The notes under the pieces are model-generated. The model saw only the letters and a list, made by a program, of their open reading frames with translations. It was not told the DNA's origin and ran no database searches. This document shows, in pieces, positions 43,505-52,972 of a DNA stretch of 64,000 bases (positions are counted from its first letter, which is position 1; each line of letters begins with the position of its first letter). Source of the stretch: JAAYJR01 sp964545315 (GTDB lineage: Bacteria > Bacteroidota > Bacteroidia > Bacteroidales > Prolixibacteraceae); contig CAZJGI010000003.1 in NCBI GenBank assembly GCA_964545315.1, positions 1 to 64,000 of the forward strand. Reading direction: 5' to 3'. A program made the translations under genes and the position numbers.

Positions 43505-45394
43505 CTATCCGTCGTTCATTGAAGTTAAAAATTCTACTATGGAATTTGACCGCATTAGTCTTGTTTTCATAAATTCCATTGCTTCAAGTGAATTCATATC
43601 TCCAAGATAGTTTCGCAGTATCCAGAGTTTATCAAGTATTTCTTTCGGTATAAGCAGGTCTTCACGCCTTGTACTGGAGGCAGGAATATCGACAGAGGGG
43701 AATACTCTTTTATTAGAAAGTTTTCTGTCGAGTTGCAACTCCATGTTACCGGTACCTTTAAATTCTTCAAATATTACATCATCCATTTTTGAGCCTGTTT
43801 CAGTAAGAGCTGTAGCCAGAATAGTAAGTGATCCGCCTTCTTCGATGTTACGGGCAGCTCCAAAAAATCTTTTCGGTTTATGGAGAGCATTTGCATCCAC
43901 ACCACCTGAGAGTACTTTTCCGGATGCAGGTTGAACTGTATTATATGCTCGTGCCAGGCGGGTGATTGAATCGAGAAGGATAACCACGTCGTGGCCGCAT
44001 TCGACAAGTCTTTTTGCTTTTTCAAGCACAATATTGGCTACTTTAACATGTTTTTCAGCAGGTTCATCGAATGTGGAAGCGATAACTTCGGCATCTACAC
44101 TTCGTGCCATGTCGGTGACCTCTTCGGGTCGCTCATCAACAAGCAGAACGATCATGTACACTTCAGGGTGATTTGCGGCAATAGCGTTGGCTATTTCTTT
44201 CAGTAATACCGTTTTCCCTGTTTTGGGCTGGGCAACGATAAGCCCGCGTTGACCTTTACCTATAGGGGCAAACATGTCTACAACCCTGGTTGAAATATTA
44301 TCATGGCCATTCCCTGTAAGCTCAAATTTTTCATCAGGGAATAGAGGAGTAAGGTGGTCAAATGGAACCCTGTCCCGGATATAATCCGGTGTCCTTCCGT
44401 TTATCTCCAAAACTTTTATGAGTGGAAAATATTTTTCACCCTCCTTTGGCGGACGTATAGTGCCGGTTACTGTATCGCCTGTTTTTAATCCAAAAAGTTT
44501 AATTTGGGATTGTGAAACATATACATCATCGGGGGAGTTAAGGTAATTAAAATCAGAGGATCTTAAAAAACCATACCCATCCTGCAGGATTTCCAAAACC
44601 CCTGTGTTTTTAACAATTCCATCAAATTCAAAATATTTACCATTAGCCCCGGAATGTTGTTTTTGCTGAAAACTGTTCTGGTCGCGCTGACTTTTTTGTA
44701 ATTTAGGTTTATCTGACTCTCTGGAAGTATATCCTTCCCGTTCGTTCAGTTTATCCTGCCTGACCTCCTCAATTATATCACTCTTTTCTTGTAGTATTTC
44801 AGTTTCGACTGACTGTTCAAAACTATCGTCATCAGGTTCAATTTCAGGTAATTTAACCTTTTTGTAACTTTTTGAATGCTTTGGTTCTGCCTTTACCTCT
44901 TTTGCCTGCTGAGGTAATTCCTTTGTATTGGATTTATCATCATCCTGTTCCTGAGATTTTGTCTTTTCCAGGTTAAAACCCTGAATTATTGCTTTTATCT
45001 GCTCTTGTCTGGACTGGCCGGATGGCTTTGGTGTTTCAACTTTTGGCGGATTAACTTTCACCCGTTCATGCTTGAGTGCATTCTCAATCCTTTCCCGACG
45101 TCCATGACGTCCCTTATCTGATAGTTCAACCTTCAGGTTTTCGCTTTCTTTTGATTTACCGGATTTTTTTCTAAGGAAATTTTTTAGAGAGCGCTCCTCC
45201 TTATTTTGATCTTTGTTGGGCTTTGAAGGTGATTTTTTAGCCTTCTCCTCAGCTTCCTGTATGGCTTGGGTGTCAAGAATCTTATATATGAGTTCCTGCT
45301 TTTTAAAAGATTCTGTCCGTTTGATTTTTAATTGTTTCGCGATATCACGCAACTCGGGAACGAGTTTTTTGTTTAATTCTAAAATGTCGTACAT
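43505..45394 (-). CDS. rho: transcription termination factor Rho with long charged N-terminal insertion
   Basis: 629 residues, about 200 longer than E. coli Rho (419). A Rho N-terminal SAP-like region (about 1-55, LNKKLVPELRDIAKQLKIKRTESFKKQELIYKIL) is followed by a disordered, Lys/Glu/Gln/Ser-rich stretch (about 55-240). The RNA-binding domain comes next (DGYGFLRSSDFNYLNSPDDVYVS), then the RecA-type ATPase with P-loop GQRGLIVAQPKTGKT, VLLVDERPEEVTDM, the Q-loop and SRREDLLIPKE. All motor motifs are intact. Long insertions are usual for Bacteroidota Rho; in Bacteroides thetaiotaomicron such a region is reported to drive condensate formation. It is monocistronic. Confidence 0.97.
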   Translation of the reverse strand: MYDILELNKKLVPELRDIAKQLKIKRTESFKKQELIYKILDTQAIQEAEEKAKKSPSKPNKDQNKEERSLKNFLRKKSGKSKESENLKVELSDKGRHGRRERIENALKHERVKVNPPKVETPKPSGQSRQEQIKAIIQGFNLEKTKSQEQDDDKSNTKELPQQAKEVKAEPKHSKSYKKVKLPEIEPDDDSFEQSVETEILQEKSDIIEEVRQDKLNEREGYTSRESDKPKLQKSQRDQNSFQQKQHSGANGKYFEFDGIVKNTGVLEILQDGYGFLRSSDFNYLNSPDDVYVSQSQIKLFGLKTGDTVTGTIRPPKEGEKYFPLIKVLEINGRTPDYIRDRVPFDHLTPLFPDEKFELTGNGHDNISTRVVDMFAPIGKGQRGLIVAQPKTGKTVLLKEIANAIAANHPEVYMIVLLVDERPEEVTDMARSVDAEVIASTFDEPAEKHVKVANIVLEKAKRLVECGHDVVILLDSITRLARAYNTVQPASGKVLSGGVDANALHKPKRFFGAARNIEEGGSLTILATALTETGSKMDDVIFEEFKGTGNMELQLDRKLSNKRVFPSVDIPASSTRREDLLIPKEILDKLWILRNYLGDMNSLEAMEFMKTRLMRSNSIVEFLTSMNDG

Positions 45395-46066
45395 TGTATG
45401 TTAAAATCTAATTTTGATTTAAAACTGTTTTGATAAAAATTTTGAAAAAATGAAGTGGAGACGAGAATTTATTGAAATTCGTTGCAATTATAATAAATAC
45501 TTTGCAAATTACAAAAATTAATTTTTTTTTATTTCATACCTCACTTATTCAAAGCAATCTATTAGAGCAGATACAAATTATTCAAGAATCGATATCTGGG
45601 GAATTATTATAAGTAAACCACCGCGCAAACCGCGACGCCAACCGCGGCAGTAATTACACTTATATACAACATGCGTTAACTTTCTGTATTTCCCCATTTA
45701 ACAAAGATAGAAAATTAACAGCAAAGCTTTTAATACATTACCACCGTTAAAAATGGTGGGTTTTTAAGTTAAACTAAAACGAATAGTTTTACGGTAATAT
45801 TGTTAAAAAGTTACTGAAAAACTATTGATGAAAACCTTAGGTGCAAGGTTTTAAATGGAAGAAGAACCCTCCAATATTAATCAAATTCCAAGAAAGTTAG
45901 ATGAAGAGCAAGTTTTTTCCCTGTGAAAAATCACAGGCAGGCTTAATCTCGCAGTTATCTAAATTAAATTTGCCATTCAATAAATATTTTACCTTCAGAA
46001 ATATTCAGTTTATTTAAAACCGGTTATAAATAATTTATAGATTTGATGAGTAAAGTCAAACTATAA
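45395..46066. other. 672-bp intergenic region with GC-rich repeats and an orphan terminator
   Basis: Between the divergent rho and pectate-lyase-like genes. A GC-rich block at 45618-45650 holds three CCGCG units, two of them as AACCGCG spaced 12 bp (45628 and 45640). A plus-strand terminator sits at 45741-45765. Further on, CCTGTGA/TCACAGG (45920-45937) forms a 7-bp hairpin without a T tract. No gene of convincing length is present; a 23-codon ORF at 45855-45926 is not supported. A small RNA ending at 45765 is possible. Confidence 0.45.
45741..45765 (+). terminator. orphan terminator in the rho upstream region
   Basis: CCACCGTT (45741-45748) and AATGGTGG (45752-45759) pair over 8 bp with one G-U, followed by G and five T residues. 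No annotated plus-strand gene ends before it; the gene to the left, rho, is transcribed away. Confidence 0.6.
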
Positions 46067-48160
46067 ATGATAATCCTAATGAAGCATATGAAAACAAAAA
46101 AATGTATAATTCTCATTTTATTCCTTTCCGCCATAATAACACCATTTGAATTTTTGTTTGCAAGTTATCAAAATAGTGGTGAATCAATATATCCCGAAAA
46201 GATAGAGGATACCAGGGCTGTGTACTTCACAAAAGAGAATTTTCCTATAGCTGGTGATGGTATCGGCGATGATGCATCAGCTCTTCAGTCTGCCATTGAC
46301 CTTGTAAGAGAGCAATCTTACAGGGGTTTGGTATTTATTCCTGAAGGTACATATCGATTAGGAAAGACTATCCATTTATGGCAGGGGATACGTTTAATAG
46401 GCTATGGCAAAACAAGGCCACTGTTTAAGCTTGGAATGAATACTCCGGGTTTTCAGGAAGGTAATCGTAAATATATGGTTCATTTTTGCCATAATCGTCC
46501 TGATGATGAAGGTTACCTTCAGCCGGGGACCTGGGTTACTCCTGATTTTCAAGATGGAACTTTTAATACTATGTATTCAGGTATTGACAACATTAATTTC
46601 GAAATAGGAGAGGGTAACCCGGCAGCTATTGCTGTCAGATTTCATATTGCCCAGGTTTGTGCCCTTGAAAATATTGACTTTAATATAGGAAATGGCCGTG
46701 GGGCAGTTGAGGAAATGGGAAATATCATTGAGAATTGTACTTTCAGAGGTGGAGAGTATGGCATTAAAACCTCTTCTTCAGCTCCAGGCTGGCAGTGTAT
46801 GGTATTGGATTGTACTTTTGAAGGACAGCGTGAAGCATCAATTATTACACAATCAGCCAAAATGTTAGTTATACGTGGCAGATTTAAAAACGCTCCTGTT
46901 GGTATTTTTGTACCCACTTCTGAAATATTATTTGTTGAGGATACCTGGTTTGAGGACATAAATAATTCTGCTGTAGTATGTAAAAATTATACATCCGAAA
47001 CATTACAGGTGAATTTTGTTAATTTAAAGCTGTCAAATGTCCCATACAGTATCCGGTTCTCAGGAAGGATTCAGGGAGTAAGCGAAAATGAAGTAAAAAT
47101 GGATTATGAAGCCCCTGCACCTTTATATGAAATAAAAAGTTTTTCACAAGGCCTGCATATCGAAAATTCAAATGGCAGTGCAGTGAAACGCTATTTTGGA
47201 GTGGAGCAGGATCAATTACCAATGGAATCTCCCGGGAGATTAAAACCTAAGGACATGCCAGCATTACCTTCACAAAACAGTTGGGTAAATATTTCAGACC
47301 TGGGAGCCAAAGGAGATGGAATTACAGATGACACTGAAATTTTTAAAAAGGCCATTTCAGAATATGATGCCATATATGTACCTATGGGTGAATATGTCGT
47401 TACAAAAACATTAGAATTGCGCGAACAAACCTGCCTGATAGGTTTTCATCCTTATATGACGAATTTAATACTTAAAGACGGTACACCGGGTTTTACTGAT
47501 GCTGATAATATAAAACCATTGCTGGTGGCACCCGAAAACGGTTCAAATGGGATTAGCGGAATTGGATTTGATTTAGGGATCAATCCAGGTGCAGTTGGAA
47601 TTAAATGGATGGCAGGTAGTAATTCTTATATTGATGACGGACTCTTTCGTGCTCGTGGATCAAGGAATCCTCGCGGAGAAGGCCATGCCCATTCAATTTG
47701 GGTAACCAATGGAGGAGGAGGAATATTTAAGAACCTGTGGATTGTTGATCCAAGGACTAAACTTGCTTTTTTAGTGAGTAATACTAGTACTGTTGGGAAA
47801 ATTTATGAAATCTCAGTAGAGCATCACAAGGAAATGGAGATAAAACTGGATAATGTTGAGAATTGGTCTTTTTATGCATTGCAGATTGAAGAGGACAGAG
47901 GTTCCGAAAAAACTCTTGGAATTTATATGAAGGATTGTAAAAATATTCATTTTGCCAATTTGCGAAGCCACAGGACAACCGGAGTATGGGAGCCTTATCA
48001 TGCTGCTGTACAAATAAGAGATTCTAATAATATAACCATAAGGGGTAATCTGATGGGAGGGGCTGTATTCCCTTGGGATAATGCTGTTTTTGATGAAATT
48101 ACCGGAATGGTTGTACCTCATAATTTGTTTACGAAACTGGTTATTAAGCATGATGAATAA
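46067..48160 (+). CDS. secreted double pectate-lyase-3 beta-helix protein
   Basis: 697 residues; starts at 46067, 46079 or 46088 are possible, and the last (MKTKKCIILILFLS) gives a clean signal peptide. Two right-handed beta-helix modules each open with the pectate_lyase_3 signature: AGDGIGDDASALQSAID near residue 63 and LGAKGDGITDDTEIFKKAI near residue 414. Each then has a PEGTYRLGKTIHL- or PMGEYVVTKTLEL-like segment. The two-module layout resembles GH55 beta-1,3-glucanase-type or tail-spike-like proteins, but no catalytic residues can be assigned by eye. It probably acts on a polysaccharide outside the cytoplasm. It stands alone after the long gap. Confidence 0.87.
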   Translation: MIILMKHMKTKKCIILILFLSAIITPFEFLFASYQNSGESIYPEKIEDTRAVYFTKENFPIAGDGIGDDASALQSAIDLVREQSYRGLVFIPEGTYRLGKTIHLWQGIRLIGYGKTRPLFKLGMNTPGFQEGNRKYMVHFCHNRPDDEGYLQPGTWVTPDFQDGTFNTMYSGIDNINFEIGEGNPAAIAVRFHIAQVCALENIDFNIGNGRGAVEEMGNIIENCTFRGGEYGIKTSSSAPGWQCMVLDCTFEGQREASIITQSAKMLVIRGRFKNAPVGIFVPTSEILFVEDTWFEDINNSAVVCKNYTSETLQVNFVNLKLSNVPYSIRFSGRIQGVSENEVKMDYEAPAPLYEIKSFSQGLHIENSNGSAVKRYFGVEQDQLPMESPGRLKPKDMPALPSQNSWVNISDLGAKGDGITDDTEIFKKAISEYDAIYVPMGEYVVTKTLELREQTCLIGFHPYMTNLILKDGTPGFTDADNIKPLLVAPENGSNGISGIGFDLGINPGAVGIKWMAGSNSYIDDGLFRARGSRNPRGEGHAHSIWVTNGGGGIFKNLWIVDPRTKLAFLVSNTSTVGKIYEISVEHHKEMEIKLDNVENWSFYALQIEEDRGSEKTLGIYMKDCKNIHFANLRSHRTTGVWEPYHAAVQIRDSNNITIRGNLMGGAVFPWDNAVFDEITGMVVPHNLFTKLVIKHDE

Positions 48161-48340
48161 ATAATTATATAGTATCACCTTAGACTTGAAAATAATTACT
48201 TTCCGGGAGAGAGGTCTAACTTATTGACCTAAAGGAATTATGGAGTATTTTAGATTCAAAAAAACTTGACTTGTAATAACATTTTTTGTAATTTGTATAA
48301 AAAATACTTTTCTGATTTCTAACCATTAAATTATACTCCA

Positions 48341-50749
48341 ATGAAAGCTTCCCTTATCTTTAAATCGCTGGTGTTTGTTTCATTAATTATAGTTGTTACA
48401 GATGGGAATTCACAGGTAAAAGTTGAGATAAAAACTTCAAACGGCCTTAATTCGGCTTCATTTAACACAAAAGAAGGAAAAATTAATGTCTATTTTCCTG
48501 AAATCAGGGAAGGCGATATTATCTCCGGAACTGTCCTTGCTGAGCCTGAAGGTAAAAATGACAGGCAGAAAGAAAAAAACAGTAATGTTATAAGCGGGTA
48601 TGTTGTAGAGGTTGAAAATGATAACAATGATAAGGACAGGATCAATATAAAAGATAAAGTTTTTCAGTGGGTAATACCGGCAGCACTTACTGAAGGATTA
48701 AGATTGGTGCTTAAAAATCCGTCCGGACAAGTTATAGCTGCCGAGGATATTGAGGTATTGACAGATGTCCCATATATTGAGGCACCATCCGCAATCTCTT
48801 CAGAAAACTTTTCTATTCCTGAATATTTGCAGGCAGGAAGTCCGGGTTCTATACCTGGATTTTTCGATGGTGATTTTTCAACTACAGACCTTACCATAGG
48901 TGGAAATGAGGTTTCTGTTATTGCTGAATCTCCCAGGGGGATTTTTTTTGAAAGCCCACAGGATATCAGTGGAAAAACCGAAATACAACTTAATGAAGGC
49001 GATGTTGCAGTTGAGGGGCAGGTTACTGCTTATAATCTTTCACTAACTGCAGATAAACTTAACCTTCAAAGAGGCGATCAAACAACTGTACATGTCAGAG
49101 TCAATGGTCTTGAAGGCCTTGACAGAGAAATTCCTGTTGATATAAGCAATCTGACTGAGAATACAGTTACGGTTGAGGGAGGTAACCAACAATCTATAAT
49201 GATATCTCCTTCTGATATTTCACAAAACGGCACTTTTAACGTTGACATCCCGGTTACGGCAATCTCCTCAGGTGGATTCTCTGTTGCAGTTAATGTAAAA
49301 CCACCTCAACCGGTAGTGATAAGTAAGATTTACCCTGTTGAATTTGCCGAATCTACTAACCCAAATTTTATTTGGTCTGTGATAAACCCACCAACAGATT
49401 GCACTTATTCGATAACTATCCGGGATGTTAAAACTTTCAGTAATATTGCTGATTTGGAGAGCTTTGAATTTAATCCTGATGTCGTTAACAGAATTGAACC
49501 ACTGTTGGCTGAAAACATGTTGACAGAACCATCATTTGCTTTAAGTGAATCAGATGACATCCAGCTTCAACCAGGGCATTTATATGCATGGCAAGTAACT
49601 GTTTTATCAGACATCCGGCCACTTATTATTTCACCCATGTGGTATTTTTCCGTAAACGGAAGTGATGTATCAGATAATTATGTGCATATTACCAGCGGCC
49701 AGTATGCATCTAAATACTACCCACGATCATGGCGGCATATCCGTACAGGTACTTATGCTTCAAAAATTTATAATCCTGCTACCCACAGGCATCTGACAAC
49801 CCGTGAGTACAATACAAAAATATATTCTACTGCTGATTACAGGCACATCACAAGAGATAAAGATAAAACAAAAATATATCCTGCTAATTTAAGGCATATT
49901 GCATCCGGAGATAATGAATCATATCTTTATAATCCGGAAGAATATCAACCTCACAGGACGACAGGCAGCAGGGCATCAATATTAATTCCTAATGGTTTTA
50001 ATCATCTGTTAAATGAAGCAGACAGGACAAAAATTTATCCGGAATCAGACCGGCATCTTATAACCGGTGATAATAATACCAAGATTGTTCCTTCTGATTA
50101 TCATCACTTAACTCAATCACCCTTCAATACTGCGCTTTATCCCCGGAGCTCAAGGCATATAAGTTGGGGAACAACTAATGTATCCAAAATAATACCGGAA
50201 GGAATGGTGCATCTTGACAGCGGAGATGACCTTTCAAAATTATATTCTGAAGCAGACCGTCATCTGAAAGGGGGCCGGGATAATTCCAAAGTCGTCCCTG
50301 CAGGTAACAAACATGTTTCTTCTGGCGATAATCAGTCTAAAATATATCCTTCGGGTAATAATCATATCAGGACCGGAACAAATGCTTCAGGCATATATAA
50401 TCCCGATACTGAAAAGCACAGGGATATGGGAGATGACCAAACAAAAATCATTCCCGGGGAATATTATCACATATCTTCAGGAGAAGTACAGTCGAAATAC
50501 GGGCCAAGTGGTGCCAGACACATTGACGAGGGCGATAATTCTACAAAATTACACACCAGGGATGGACGTAATATTGAGCCCGGTAATGCAGAAAATCCAG
50601 ATCATACGGCCACTGAACCAGGCAGGCCCGGAGAAAGCACTCCCCCCGACAAAGAAGCAGTAAAACCTGAAAGGGAGGCAGGGACCCCTTCAGCACAGCC
50701 TGAAGAACCCGGAGAACCTCAAGAGCCTAAAGAACTTGATGAATGGTAA
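48341..50749 (+). CDS. secreted protein with 17 tandem His-Lys-Tyr-Pro repeats, unrecognised
   Basis: The 802-residue product has a signal peptide (about 1-24). Beta-rich regions follow (25-320), including an Ig-like segment around 225-320, then a fibronectin-III-like domain (about 325-437, FIWSVINPPTDCTYSITI to LYAWQVTVL). From residue 449 to 743 come 17 contiguous repeats of 17-19 residues, consensus H-[IL]-x-[ST]-G-x-x-x-[ST]-K-[IL]-Y-P-x-x-x-R. A Pro/Glu-rich acidic tail (about 750-802) ends in DEW. I do not recognise the repeat; it is not the YD/Rhs, TPR, LRR or type-3 calcium repeat. It overlaps the next gene by 7 bp. A structural or binding role outside the cell is likely; function is unknown. 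Confidence 0.88.
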   Translation: MKASLIFKSLVFVSLIIVVTDGNSQVKVEIKTSNGLNSASFNTKEGKINVYFPEIREGDIISGTVLAEPEGKNDRQKEKNSNVISGYVVEVENDNNDKDRINIKDKVFQWVIPAALTEGLRLVLKNPSGQVIAAEDIEVLTDVPYIEAPSAISSENFSIPEYLQAGSPGSIPGFFDGDFSTTDLTIGGNEVSVIAESPRGIFFESPQDISGKTEIQLNEGDVAVEGQVTAYNLSLTADKLNLQRGDQTTVHVRVNGLEGLDREIPVDISNLTENTVTVEGGNQQSIMISPSDISQNGTFNVDIPVTAISSGGFSVAVNVKPPQPVVISKIYPVEFAESTNPNFIWSVINPPTDCTYSITIRDVKTFSNIADLESFEFNPDVVNRIEPLLAENMLTEPSFALSESDDIQLQPGHLYAWQVTVLSDIRPLIISPMWYFSVNGSDVSDNYVHITSGQYASKYYPRSWRHIRTGTYASKIYNPATHRHLTTREYNTKIYSTADYRHITRDKDKTKIYPANLRHIASGDNESYLYNPEEYQPHRTTGSRASILIPNGFNHLLNEADRTKIYPESDRHLITGDNNTKIVPSDYHHLTQSPFNTALYPRSSRHISWGTTNVSKIIPEGMVHLDSGDDLSKLYSEADRHLKGGRDNSKVVPAGNKHVSSGDNQSKIYPSGNNHIRTGTNASGIYNPDTEKHRDMGDDQTKIIPGEYYHISSGEVQSKYGPSGARHIDEGDNSTKLHTRDGRNIEPGNAENPDHTATEPGRPGESTPPDKEAVKPEREAGTPSAQPEEPGEPQEPKELDEW
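49685..50569 (+). repeat. 17-copy coding repeat (51-57 bp period)
   Basis: In-frame repeat array encoding residues 449-743 of the preceding entry. Unit lengths are twelve of 17, four of 18 and one of 19 residues, adding up exactly to 295. The His that opens each unit is invariant in all 17, and the Lys of the [ST]-K pair is kept in most. DNA copies have diverged, so the array is old or under protein-level selection rather than recently amplified. The period and coding frame exclude a CRISPR array. Confidence 0.9.
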
Positions 50750-51810
50750 ATTTTTATTCCATAACAATTCATGGGATTAAGAAACGTCTGCTAATATGTA
50801 TTCTGATAAATGCTCTGATATACAATTGCTTAAATGCTCAAATGTATGAATTCACCAAGGCCTTTGTCAGAAATGAAGGAATTATTGAAGGTCTAAATTA
50901 TCAAATTGATATTAGTGATCCTGTTGAAGTTTTTGGATATGTGTTTAATTCTCTTGAGGATGAAATTATAATATATCCATCCGAAAACTATTATTATTAT
51001 ATATTTAATGTCAACGGTAAAACCTTCTGGAGTTCTTTTTGCCTGCCGGCTGACAAGCGGGATAAAGGGATACTGAGTTTTGGATACATTGAAAAATCAA
51101 ATGATTTTAAAGGTGAGGATATTGAAGCCTCAGGTGGAAGCAAGGAGTTCTCAACATCAGATGGAATGGTAATTAAACAAATCAATCCATTCAGATATTC
51201 TGTTACATACAACAAGAAAGCTGTAATATTCAACCTCTGCAAACTTAATCTTAAGATACCGGGTAAAATGAAATTTTTGGACGATGAGGTGCTGATAGGG
51301 CCTAATTTTGATGAATCCGGGTTACAGTTTTATCTTATTTATAATAAAAAAACCAATCATTTTTATTGGATACTAAATGAAGAACAATATGTTCCTGAGT
51401 ATTTTAATGCTGATTCATGCAATGTACTCTTTGGGCGAAGGACCGGATTCGCTTTTTTTAACGATACTCTTCGGTCAAGAAAGATAATGATTGGAGCTGA
51501 TGCCTTTAATGTACTTAAAAATAACTGGTATGACGGACCTTTTGACCAGCTGCCGGATAATCATGTAAAGACCGGGGAAATTGAAATCAGAAAATATATC
51601 GAAGCTGCATATCCTGCTGATAGTGGAAAAATTGATCAGTATGGTAATTTTATTGACCAGGAAGGAGTAAGAATAGCTATTGCTCCTTATTATGCCTATT
51701 ATTCAAAAAAGGAACTTATTGATTATGTGAGGGAATGTATCAGTGAAGAAAAAGACTTATCAGCATTTTTTACTTGTCTGACACAACAGATATTTTATCT
51801 GGCTGAATAA
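50743..51810 (+). CDS. secreted protein of unknown function, coupled to the repeat protein
   Basis: 355 residues. A basic N-terminus with a hydrophobic stretch (about 14-32, LLICILINALIYNCLNAQ) looks like a signal peptide ending at Ala-Gln. The rest is rich in Tyr, Phe and Asp and predicted mostly beta, without a family I recognise. Segments such as YNKKTNHFYWILNEEQYVPEYFNADSCN hint at repeated strand-turn-strand units. The ATG lies inside the last codons of the repeat-protein gene (ATGGTAA overlap), so the two are translationally coupled and probably act together. No other partner follows within 238 bp. Confidence 0.82.
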   Translation: MVNFYSITIHGIKKRLLICILINALIYNCLNAQMYEFTKAFVRNEGIIEGLNYQIDISDPVEVFGYVFNSLEDEIIIYPSENYYYYIFNVNGKTFWSSFCLPADKRDKGILSFGYIEKSNDFKGEDIEASGGSKEFSTSDGMVIKQINPFRYSVTYNKKAVIFNLCKLNLKIPGKMKFLDDEVLIGPNFDESGLQFYLIYNKKTNHFYWILNEEQYVPEYFNADSCNVLFGRRTGFAFFNDTLRSRKIMIGADAFNVLKNNWYDGPFDQLPDNHVKTGEIEIRKYIEAAYPADSGKIDQYGNFIDQEGVRIAIAPYYAYYSKKELIDYVRECISEEKDLSAFFTCLTQQIFYLAE

Positions 51811-52048
51811 ATTTCTTTATTAAAGACAATTTAGTCCCCGTTTTCTCTTATCGAATTCTGAATTAATTCATACTTTTTATTGAAAAATTCTAATATATTG
51901 CGAAGCCACTAGGGAAAACAATTATCTTAAATTATTTTAAGTAAAAAATATTGAAGTTTTATCATTTTGATAATGAATGAAAATTTTAATGATTACGGCA
52001 GTAAATTTTAATAAGTTAATTTAAACAACATTATCTAATTTATAAATT

Positions 52049-52888
52049 ATGAAGCATTTAACTTTAATTATTCTTTCAATTGTATTAATTCCACTTTTCA
52101 TCAGTGCCCAAAATCCCCAAAGGCCCGGAGAACAGCCTCCTCCTGAGACAGGAGAATTCTTTAAAATAGGAATGGCCGGATATACATTTGTTAAGTTTGA
52201 TCTTGATAAAACTCTTGAAACTATGCAGAGTGCGGATGTTCATTATCTGTGTATTAAAGATTTTCATCTGCCTCTTAACAGCACAGACCAGGAAATTGCA
52301 GATTTTCATGCCAGGCTTGCAAGTAAAGGTGTAACCGGATATGCAGTTGGTCCTATCTATATGAAAACAGAAGCGGAAACTGACCGGGCATTTGAGTATG
52401 CAAAAAGGGTTGGTGTTAAATTGATTGTAGGAGTTCCTACATACGAATTACTTCCTTATGTTGATAAGAAGGTAAAAGAGTATGGCTTCAATTATGCTAT
52501 ACATTTACATGGTCCGGATATTGAATTATTCCCTGATGCTGATGATGTCTGGAAAAGTGTAAAAGACCTGGATCCCCGTATCGGTATGTGTCTTGATATA
52601 GGGCATGATACCCGCAATGGAAAAGATCCTGTTGCAGACCTTAAAAGATATCATTCACGTGTATTTGATGTACATATTAAGGATGTGACAGGAAATACAA
52701 AACTTGGATATTCGGTCGAAGTGGGACGTGGTATCATTGATATACCTGCATTTGTTAAAATGCTCAGAAAAGTTAAGTATAATGGTGTATGTAGTCTTGA
52801 GCATGAAAAGAATATGAGCAATCCTTTTATGGGCATTGCTGAATCTATTGGATATTTCAGGGGAGTTATAGCCTCAACTAAAAAATGA
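52049..52888 (+). CDS. secreted xylose-isomerase-like TIM-barrel protein
   Basis: The 279-residue product has a signal peptide (about 1-20, ISA-QN) and a Pro-rich linker. The xylose isomerase-like TIM barrel of the sugar phosphate isomerase/epimerase family follows. Metal-site candidates appear as the H-x-H-x-P pair in YAIHLHGPD, the D-I-G-H-D strand (CLDIGHDTRNGKD), the FDVHIKDV strand and the late SLEHEK Glu. Cytoplasmic relatives act on keto-sugars; this exported copy belongs to a group frequent in Bacteroidota near glycan or 3-keto-glycoside genes. A paralogous fold is encoded at 62893-63774. Substrate is unknown. Confidence 0.9.
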   Translation: MKHLTLIILSIVLIPLFISAQNPQRPGEQPPPETGEFFKIGMAGYTFVKFDLDKTLETMQSADVHYLCIKDFHLPLNSTDQEIADFHARLASKGVTGYAVGPIYMKTEAETDRAFEYAKRVGVKLIVGVPTYELLPYVDKKVKEYGFNYAIHLHGPDIELFPDADDVWKSVKDLDPRIGMCLDIGHDTRNGKDPVADLKRYHSRVFDVHIKDVTGNTKLGYSVEVGRGIIDIPAFVKMLRKVKYNGVCSLEHEKNMSNPFMGIAESIGYFRGVIASTKK

Positions 52889-52972
52889 AATTTATTATCG
52901 GGTGGGGCTGGAACAAATATGGAATAGTATTTGTTAACAGCACTGGAAAACATTAATTTAAATTATAATTAG

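Noticed and set aside
45855..45926. 23-codon ORF in the gap before the pectate-lyase-like gene
   Set aside because: Too short, no upstream signals, and its end falls in a hairpin.
49685..50569. Regular 51-57 bp DNA repeats considered as a CRISPR array
   Set aside because: Repeats are in frame, diverged at DNA level, without conserved repeat/spacer structure, and lie within one long coding sequence.
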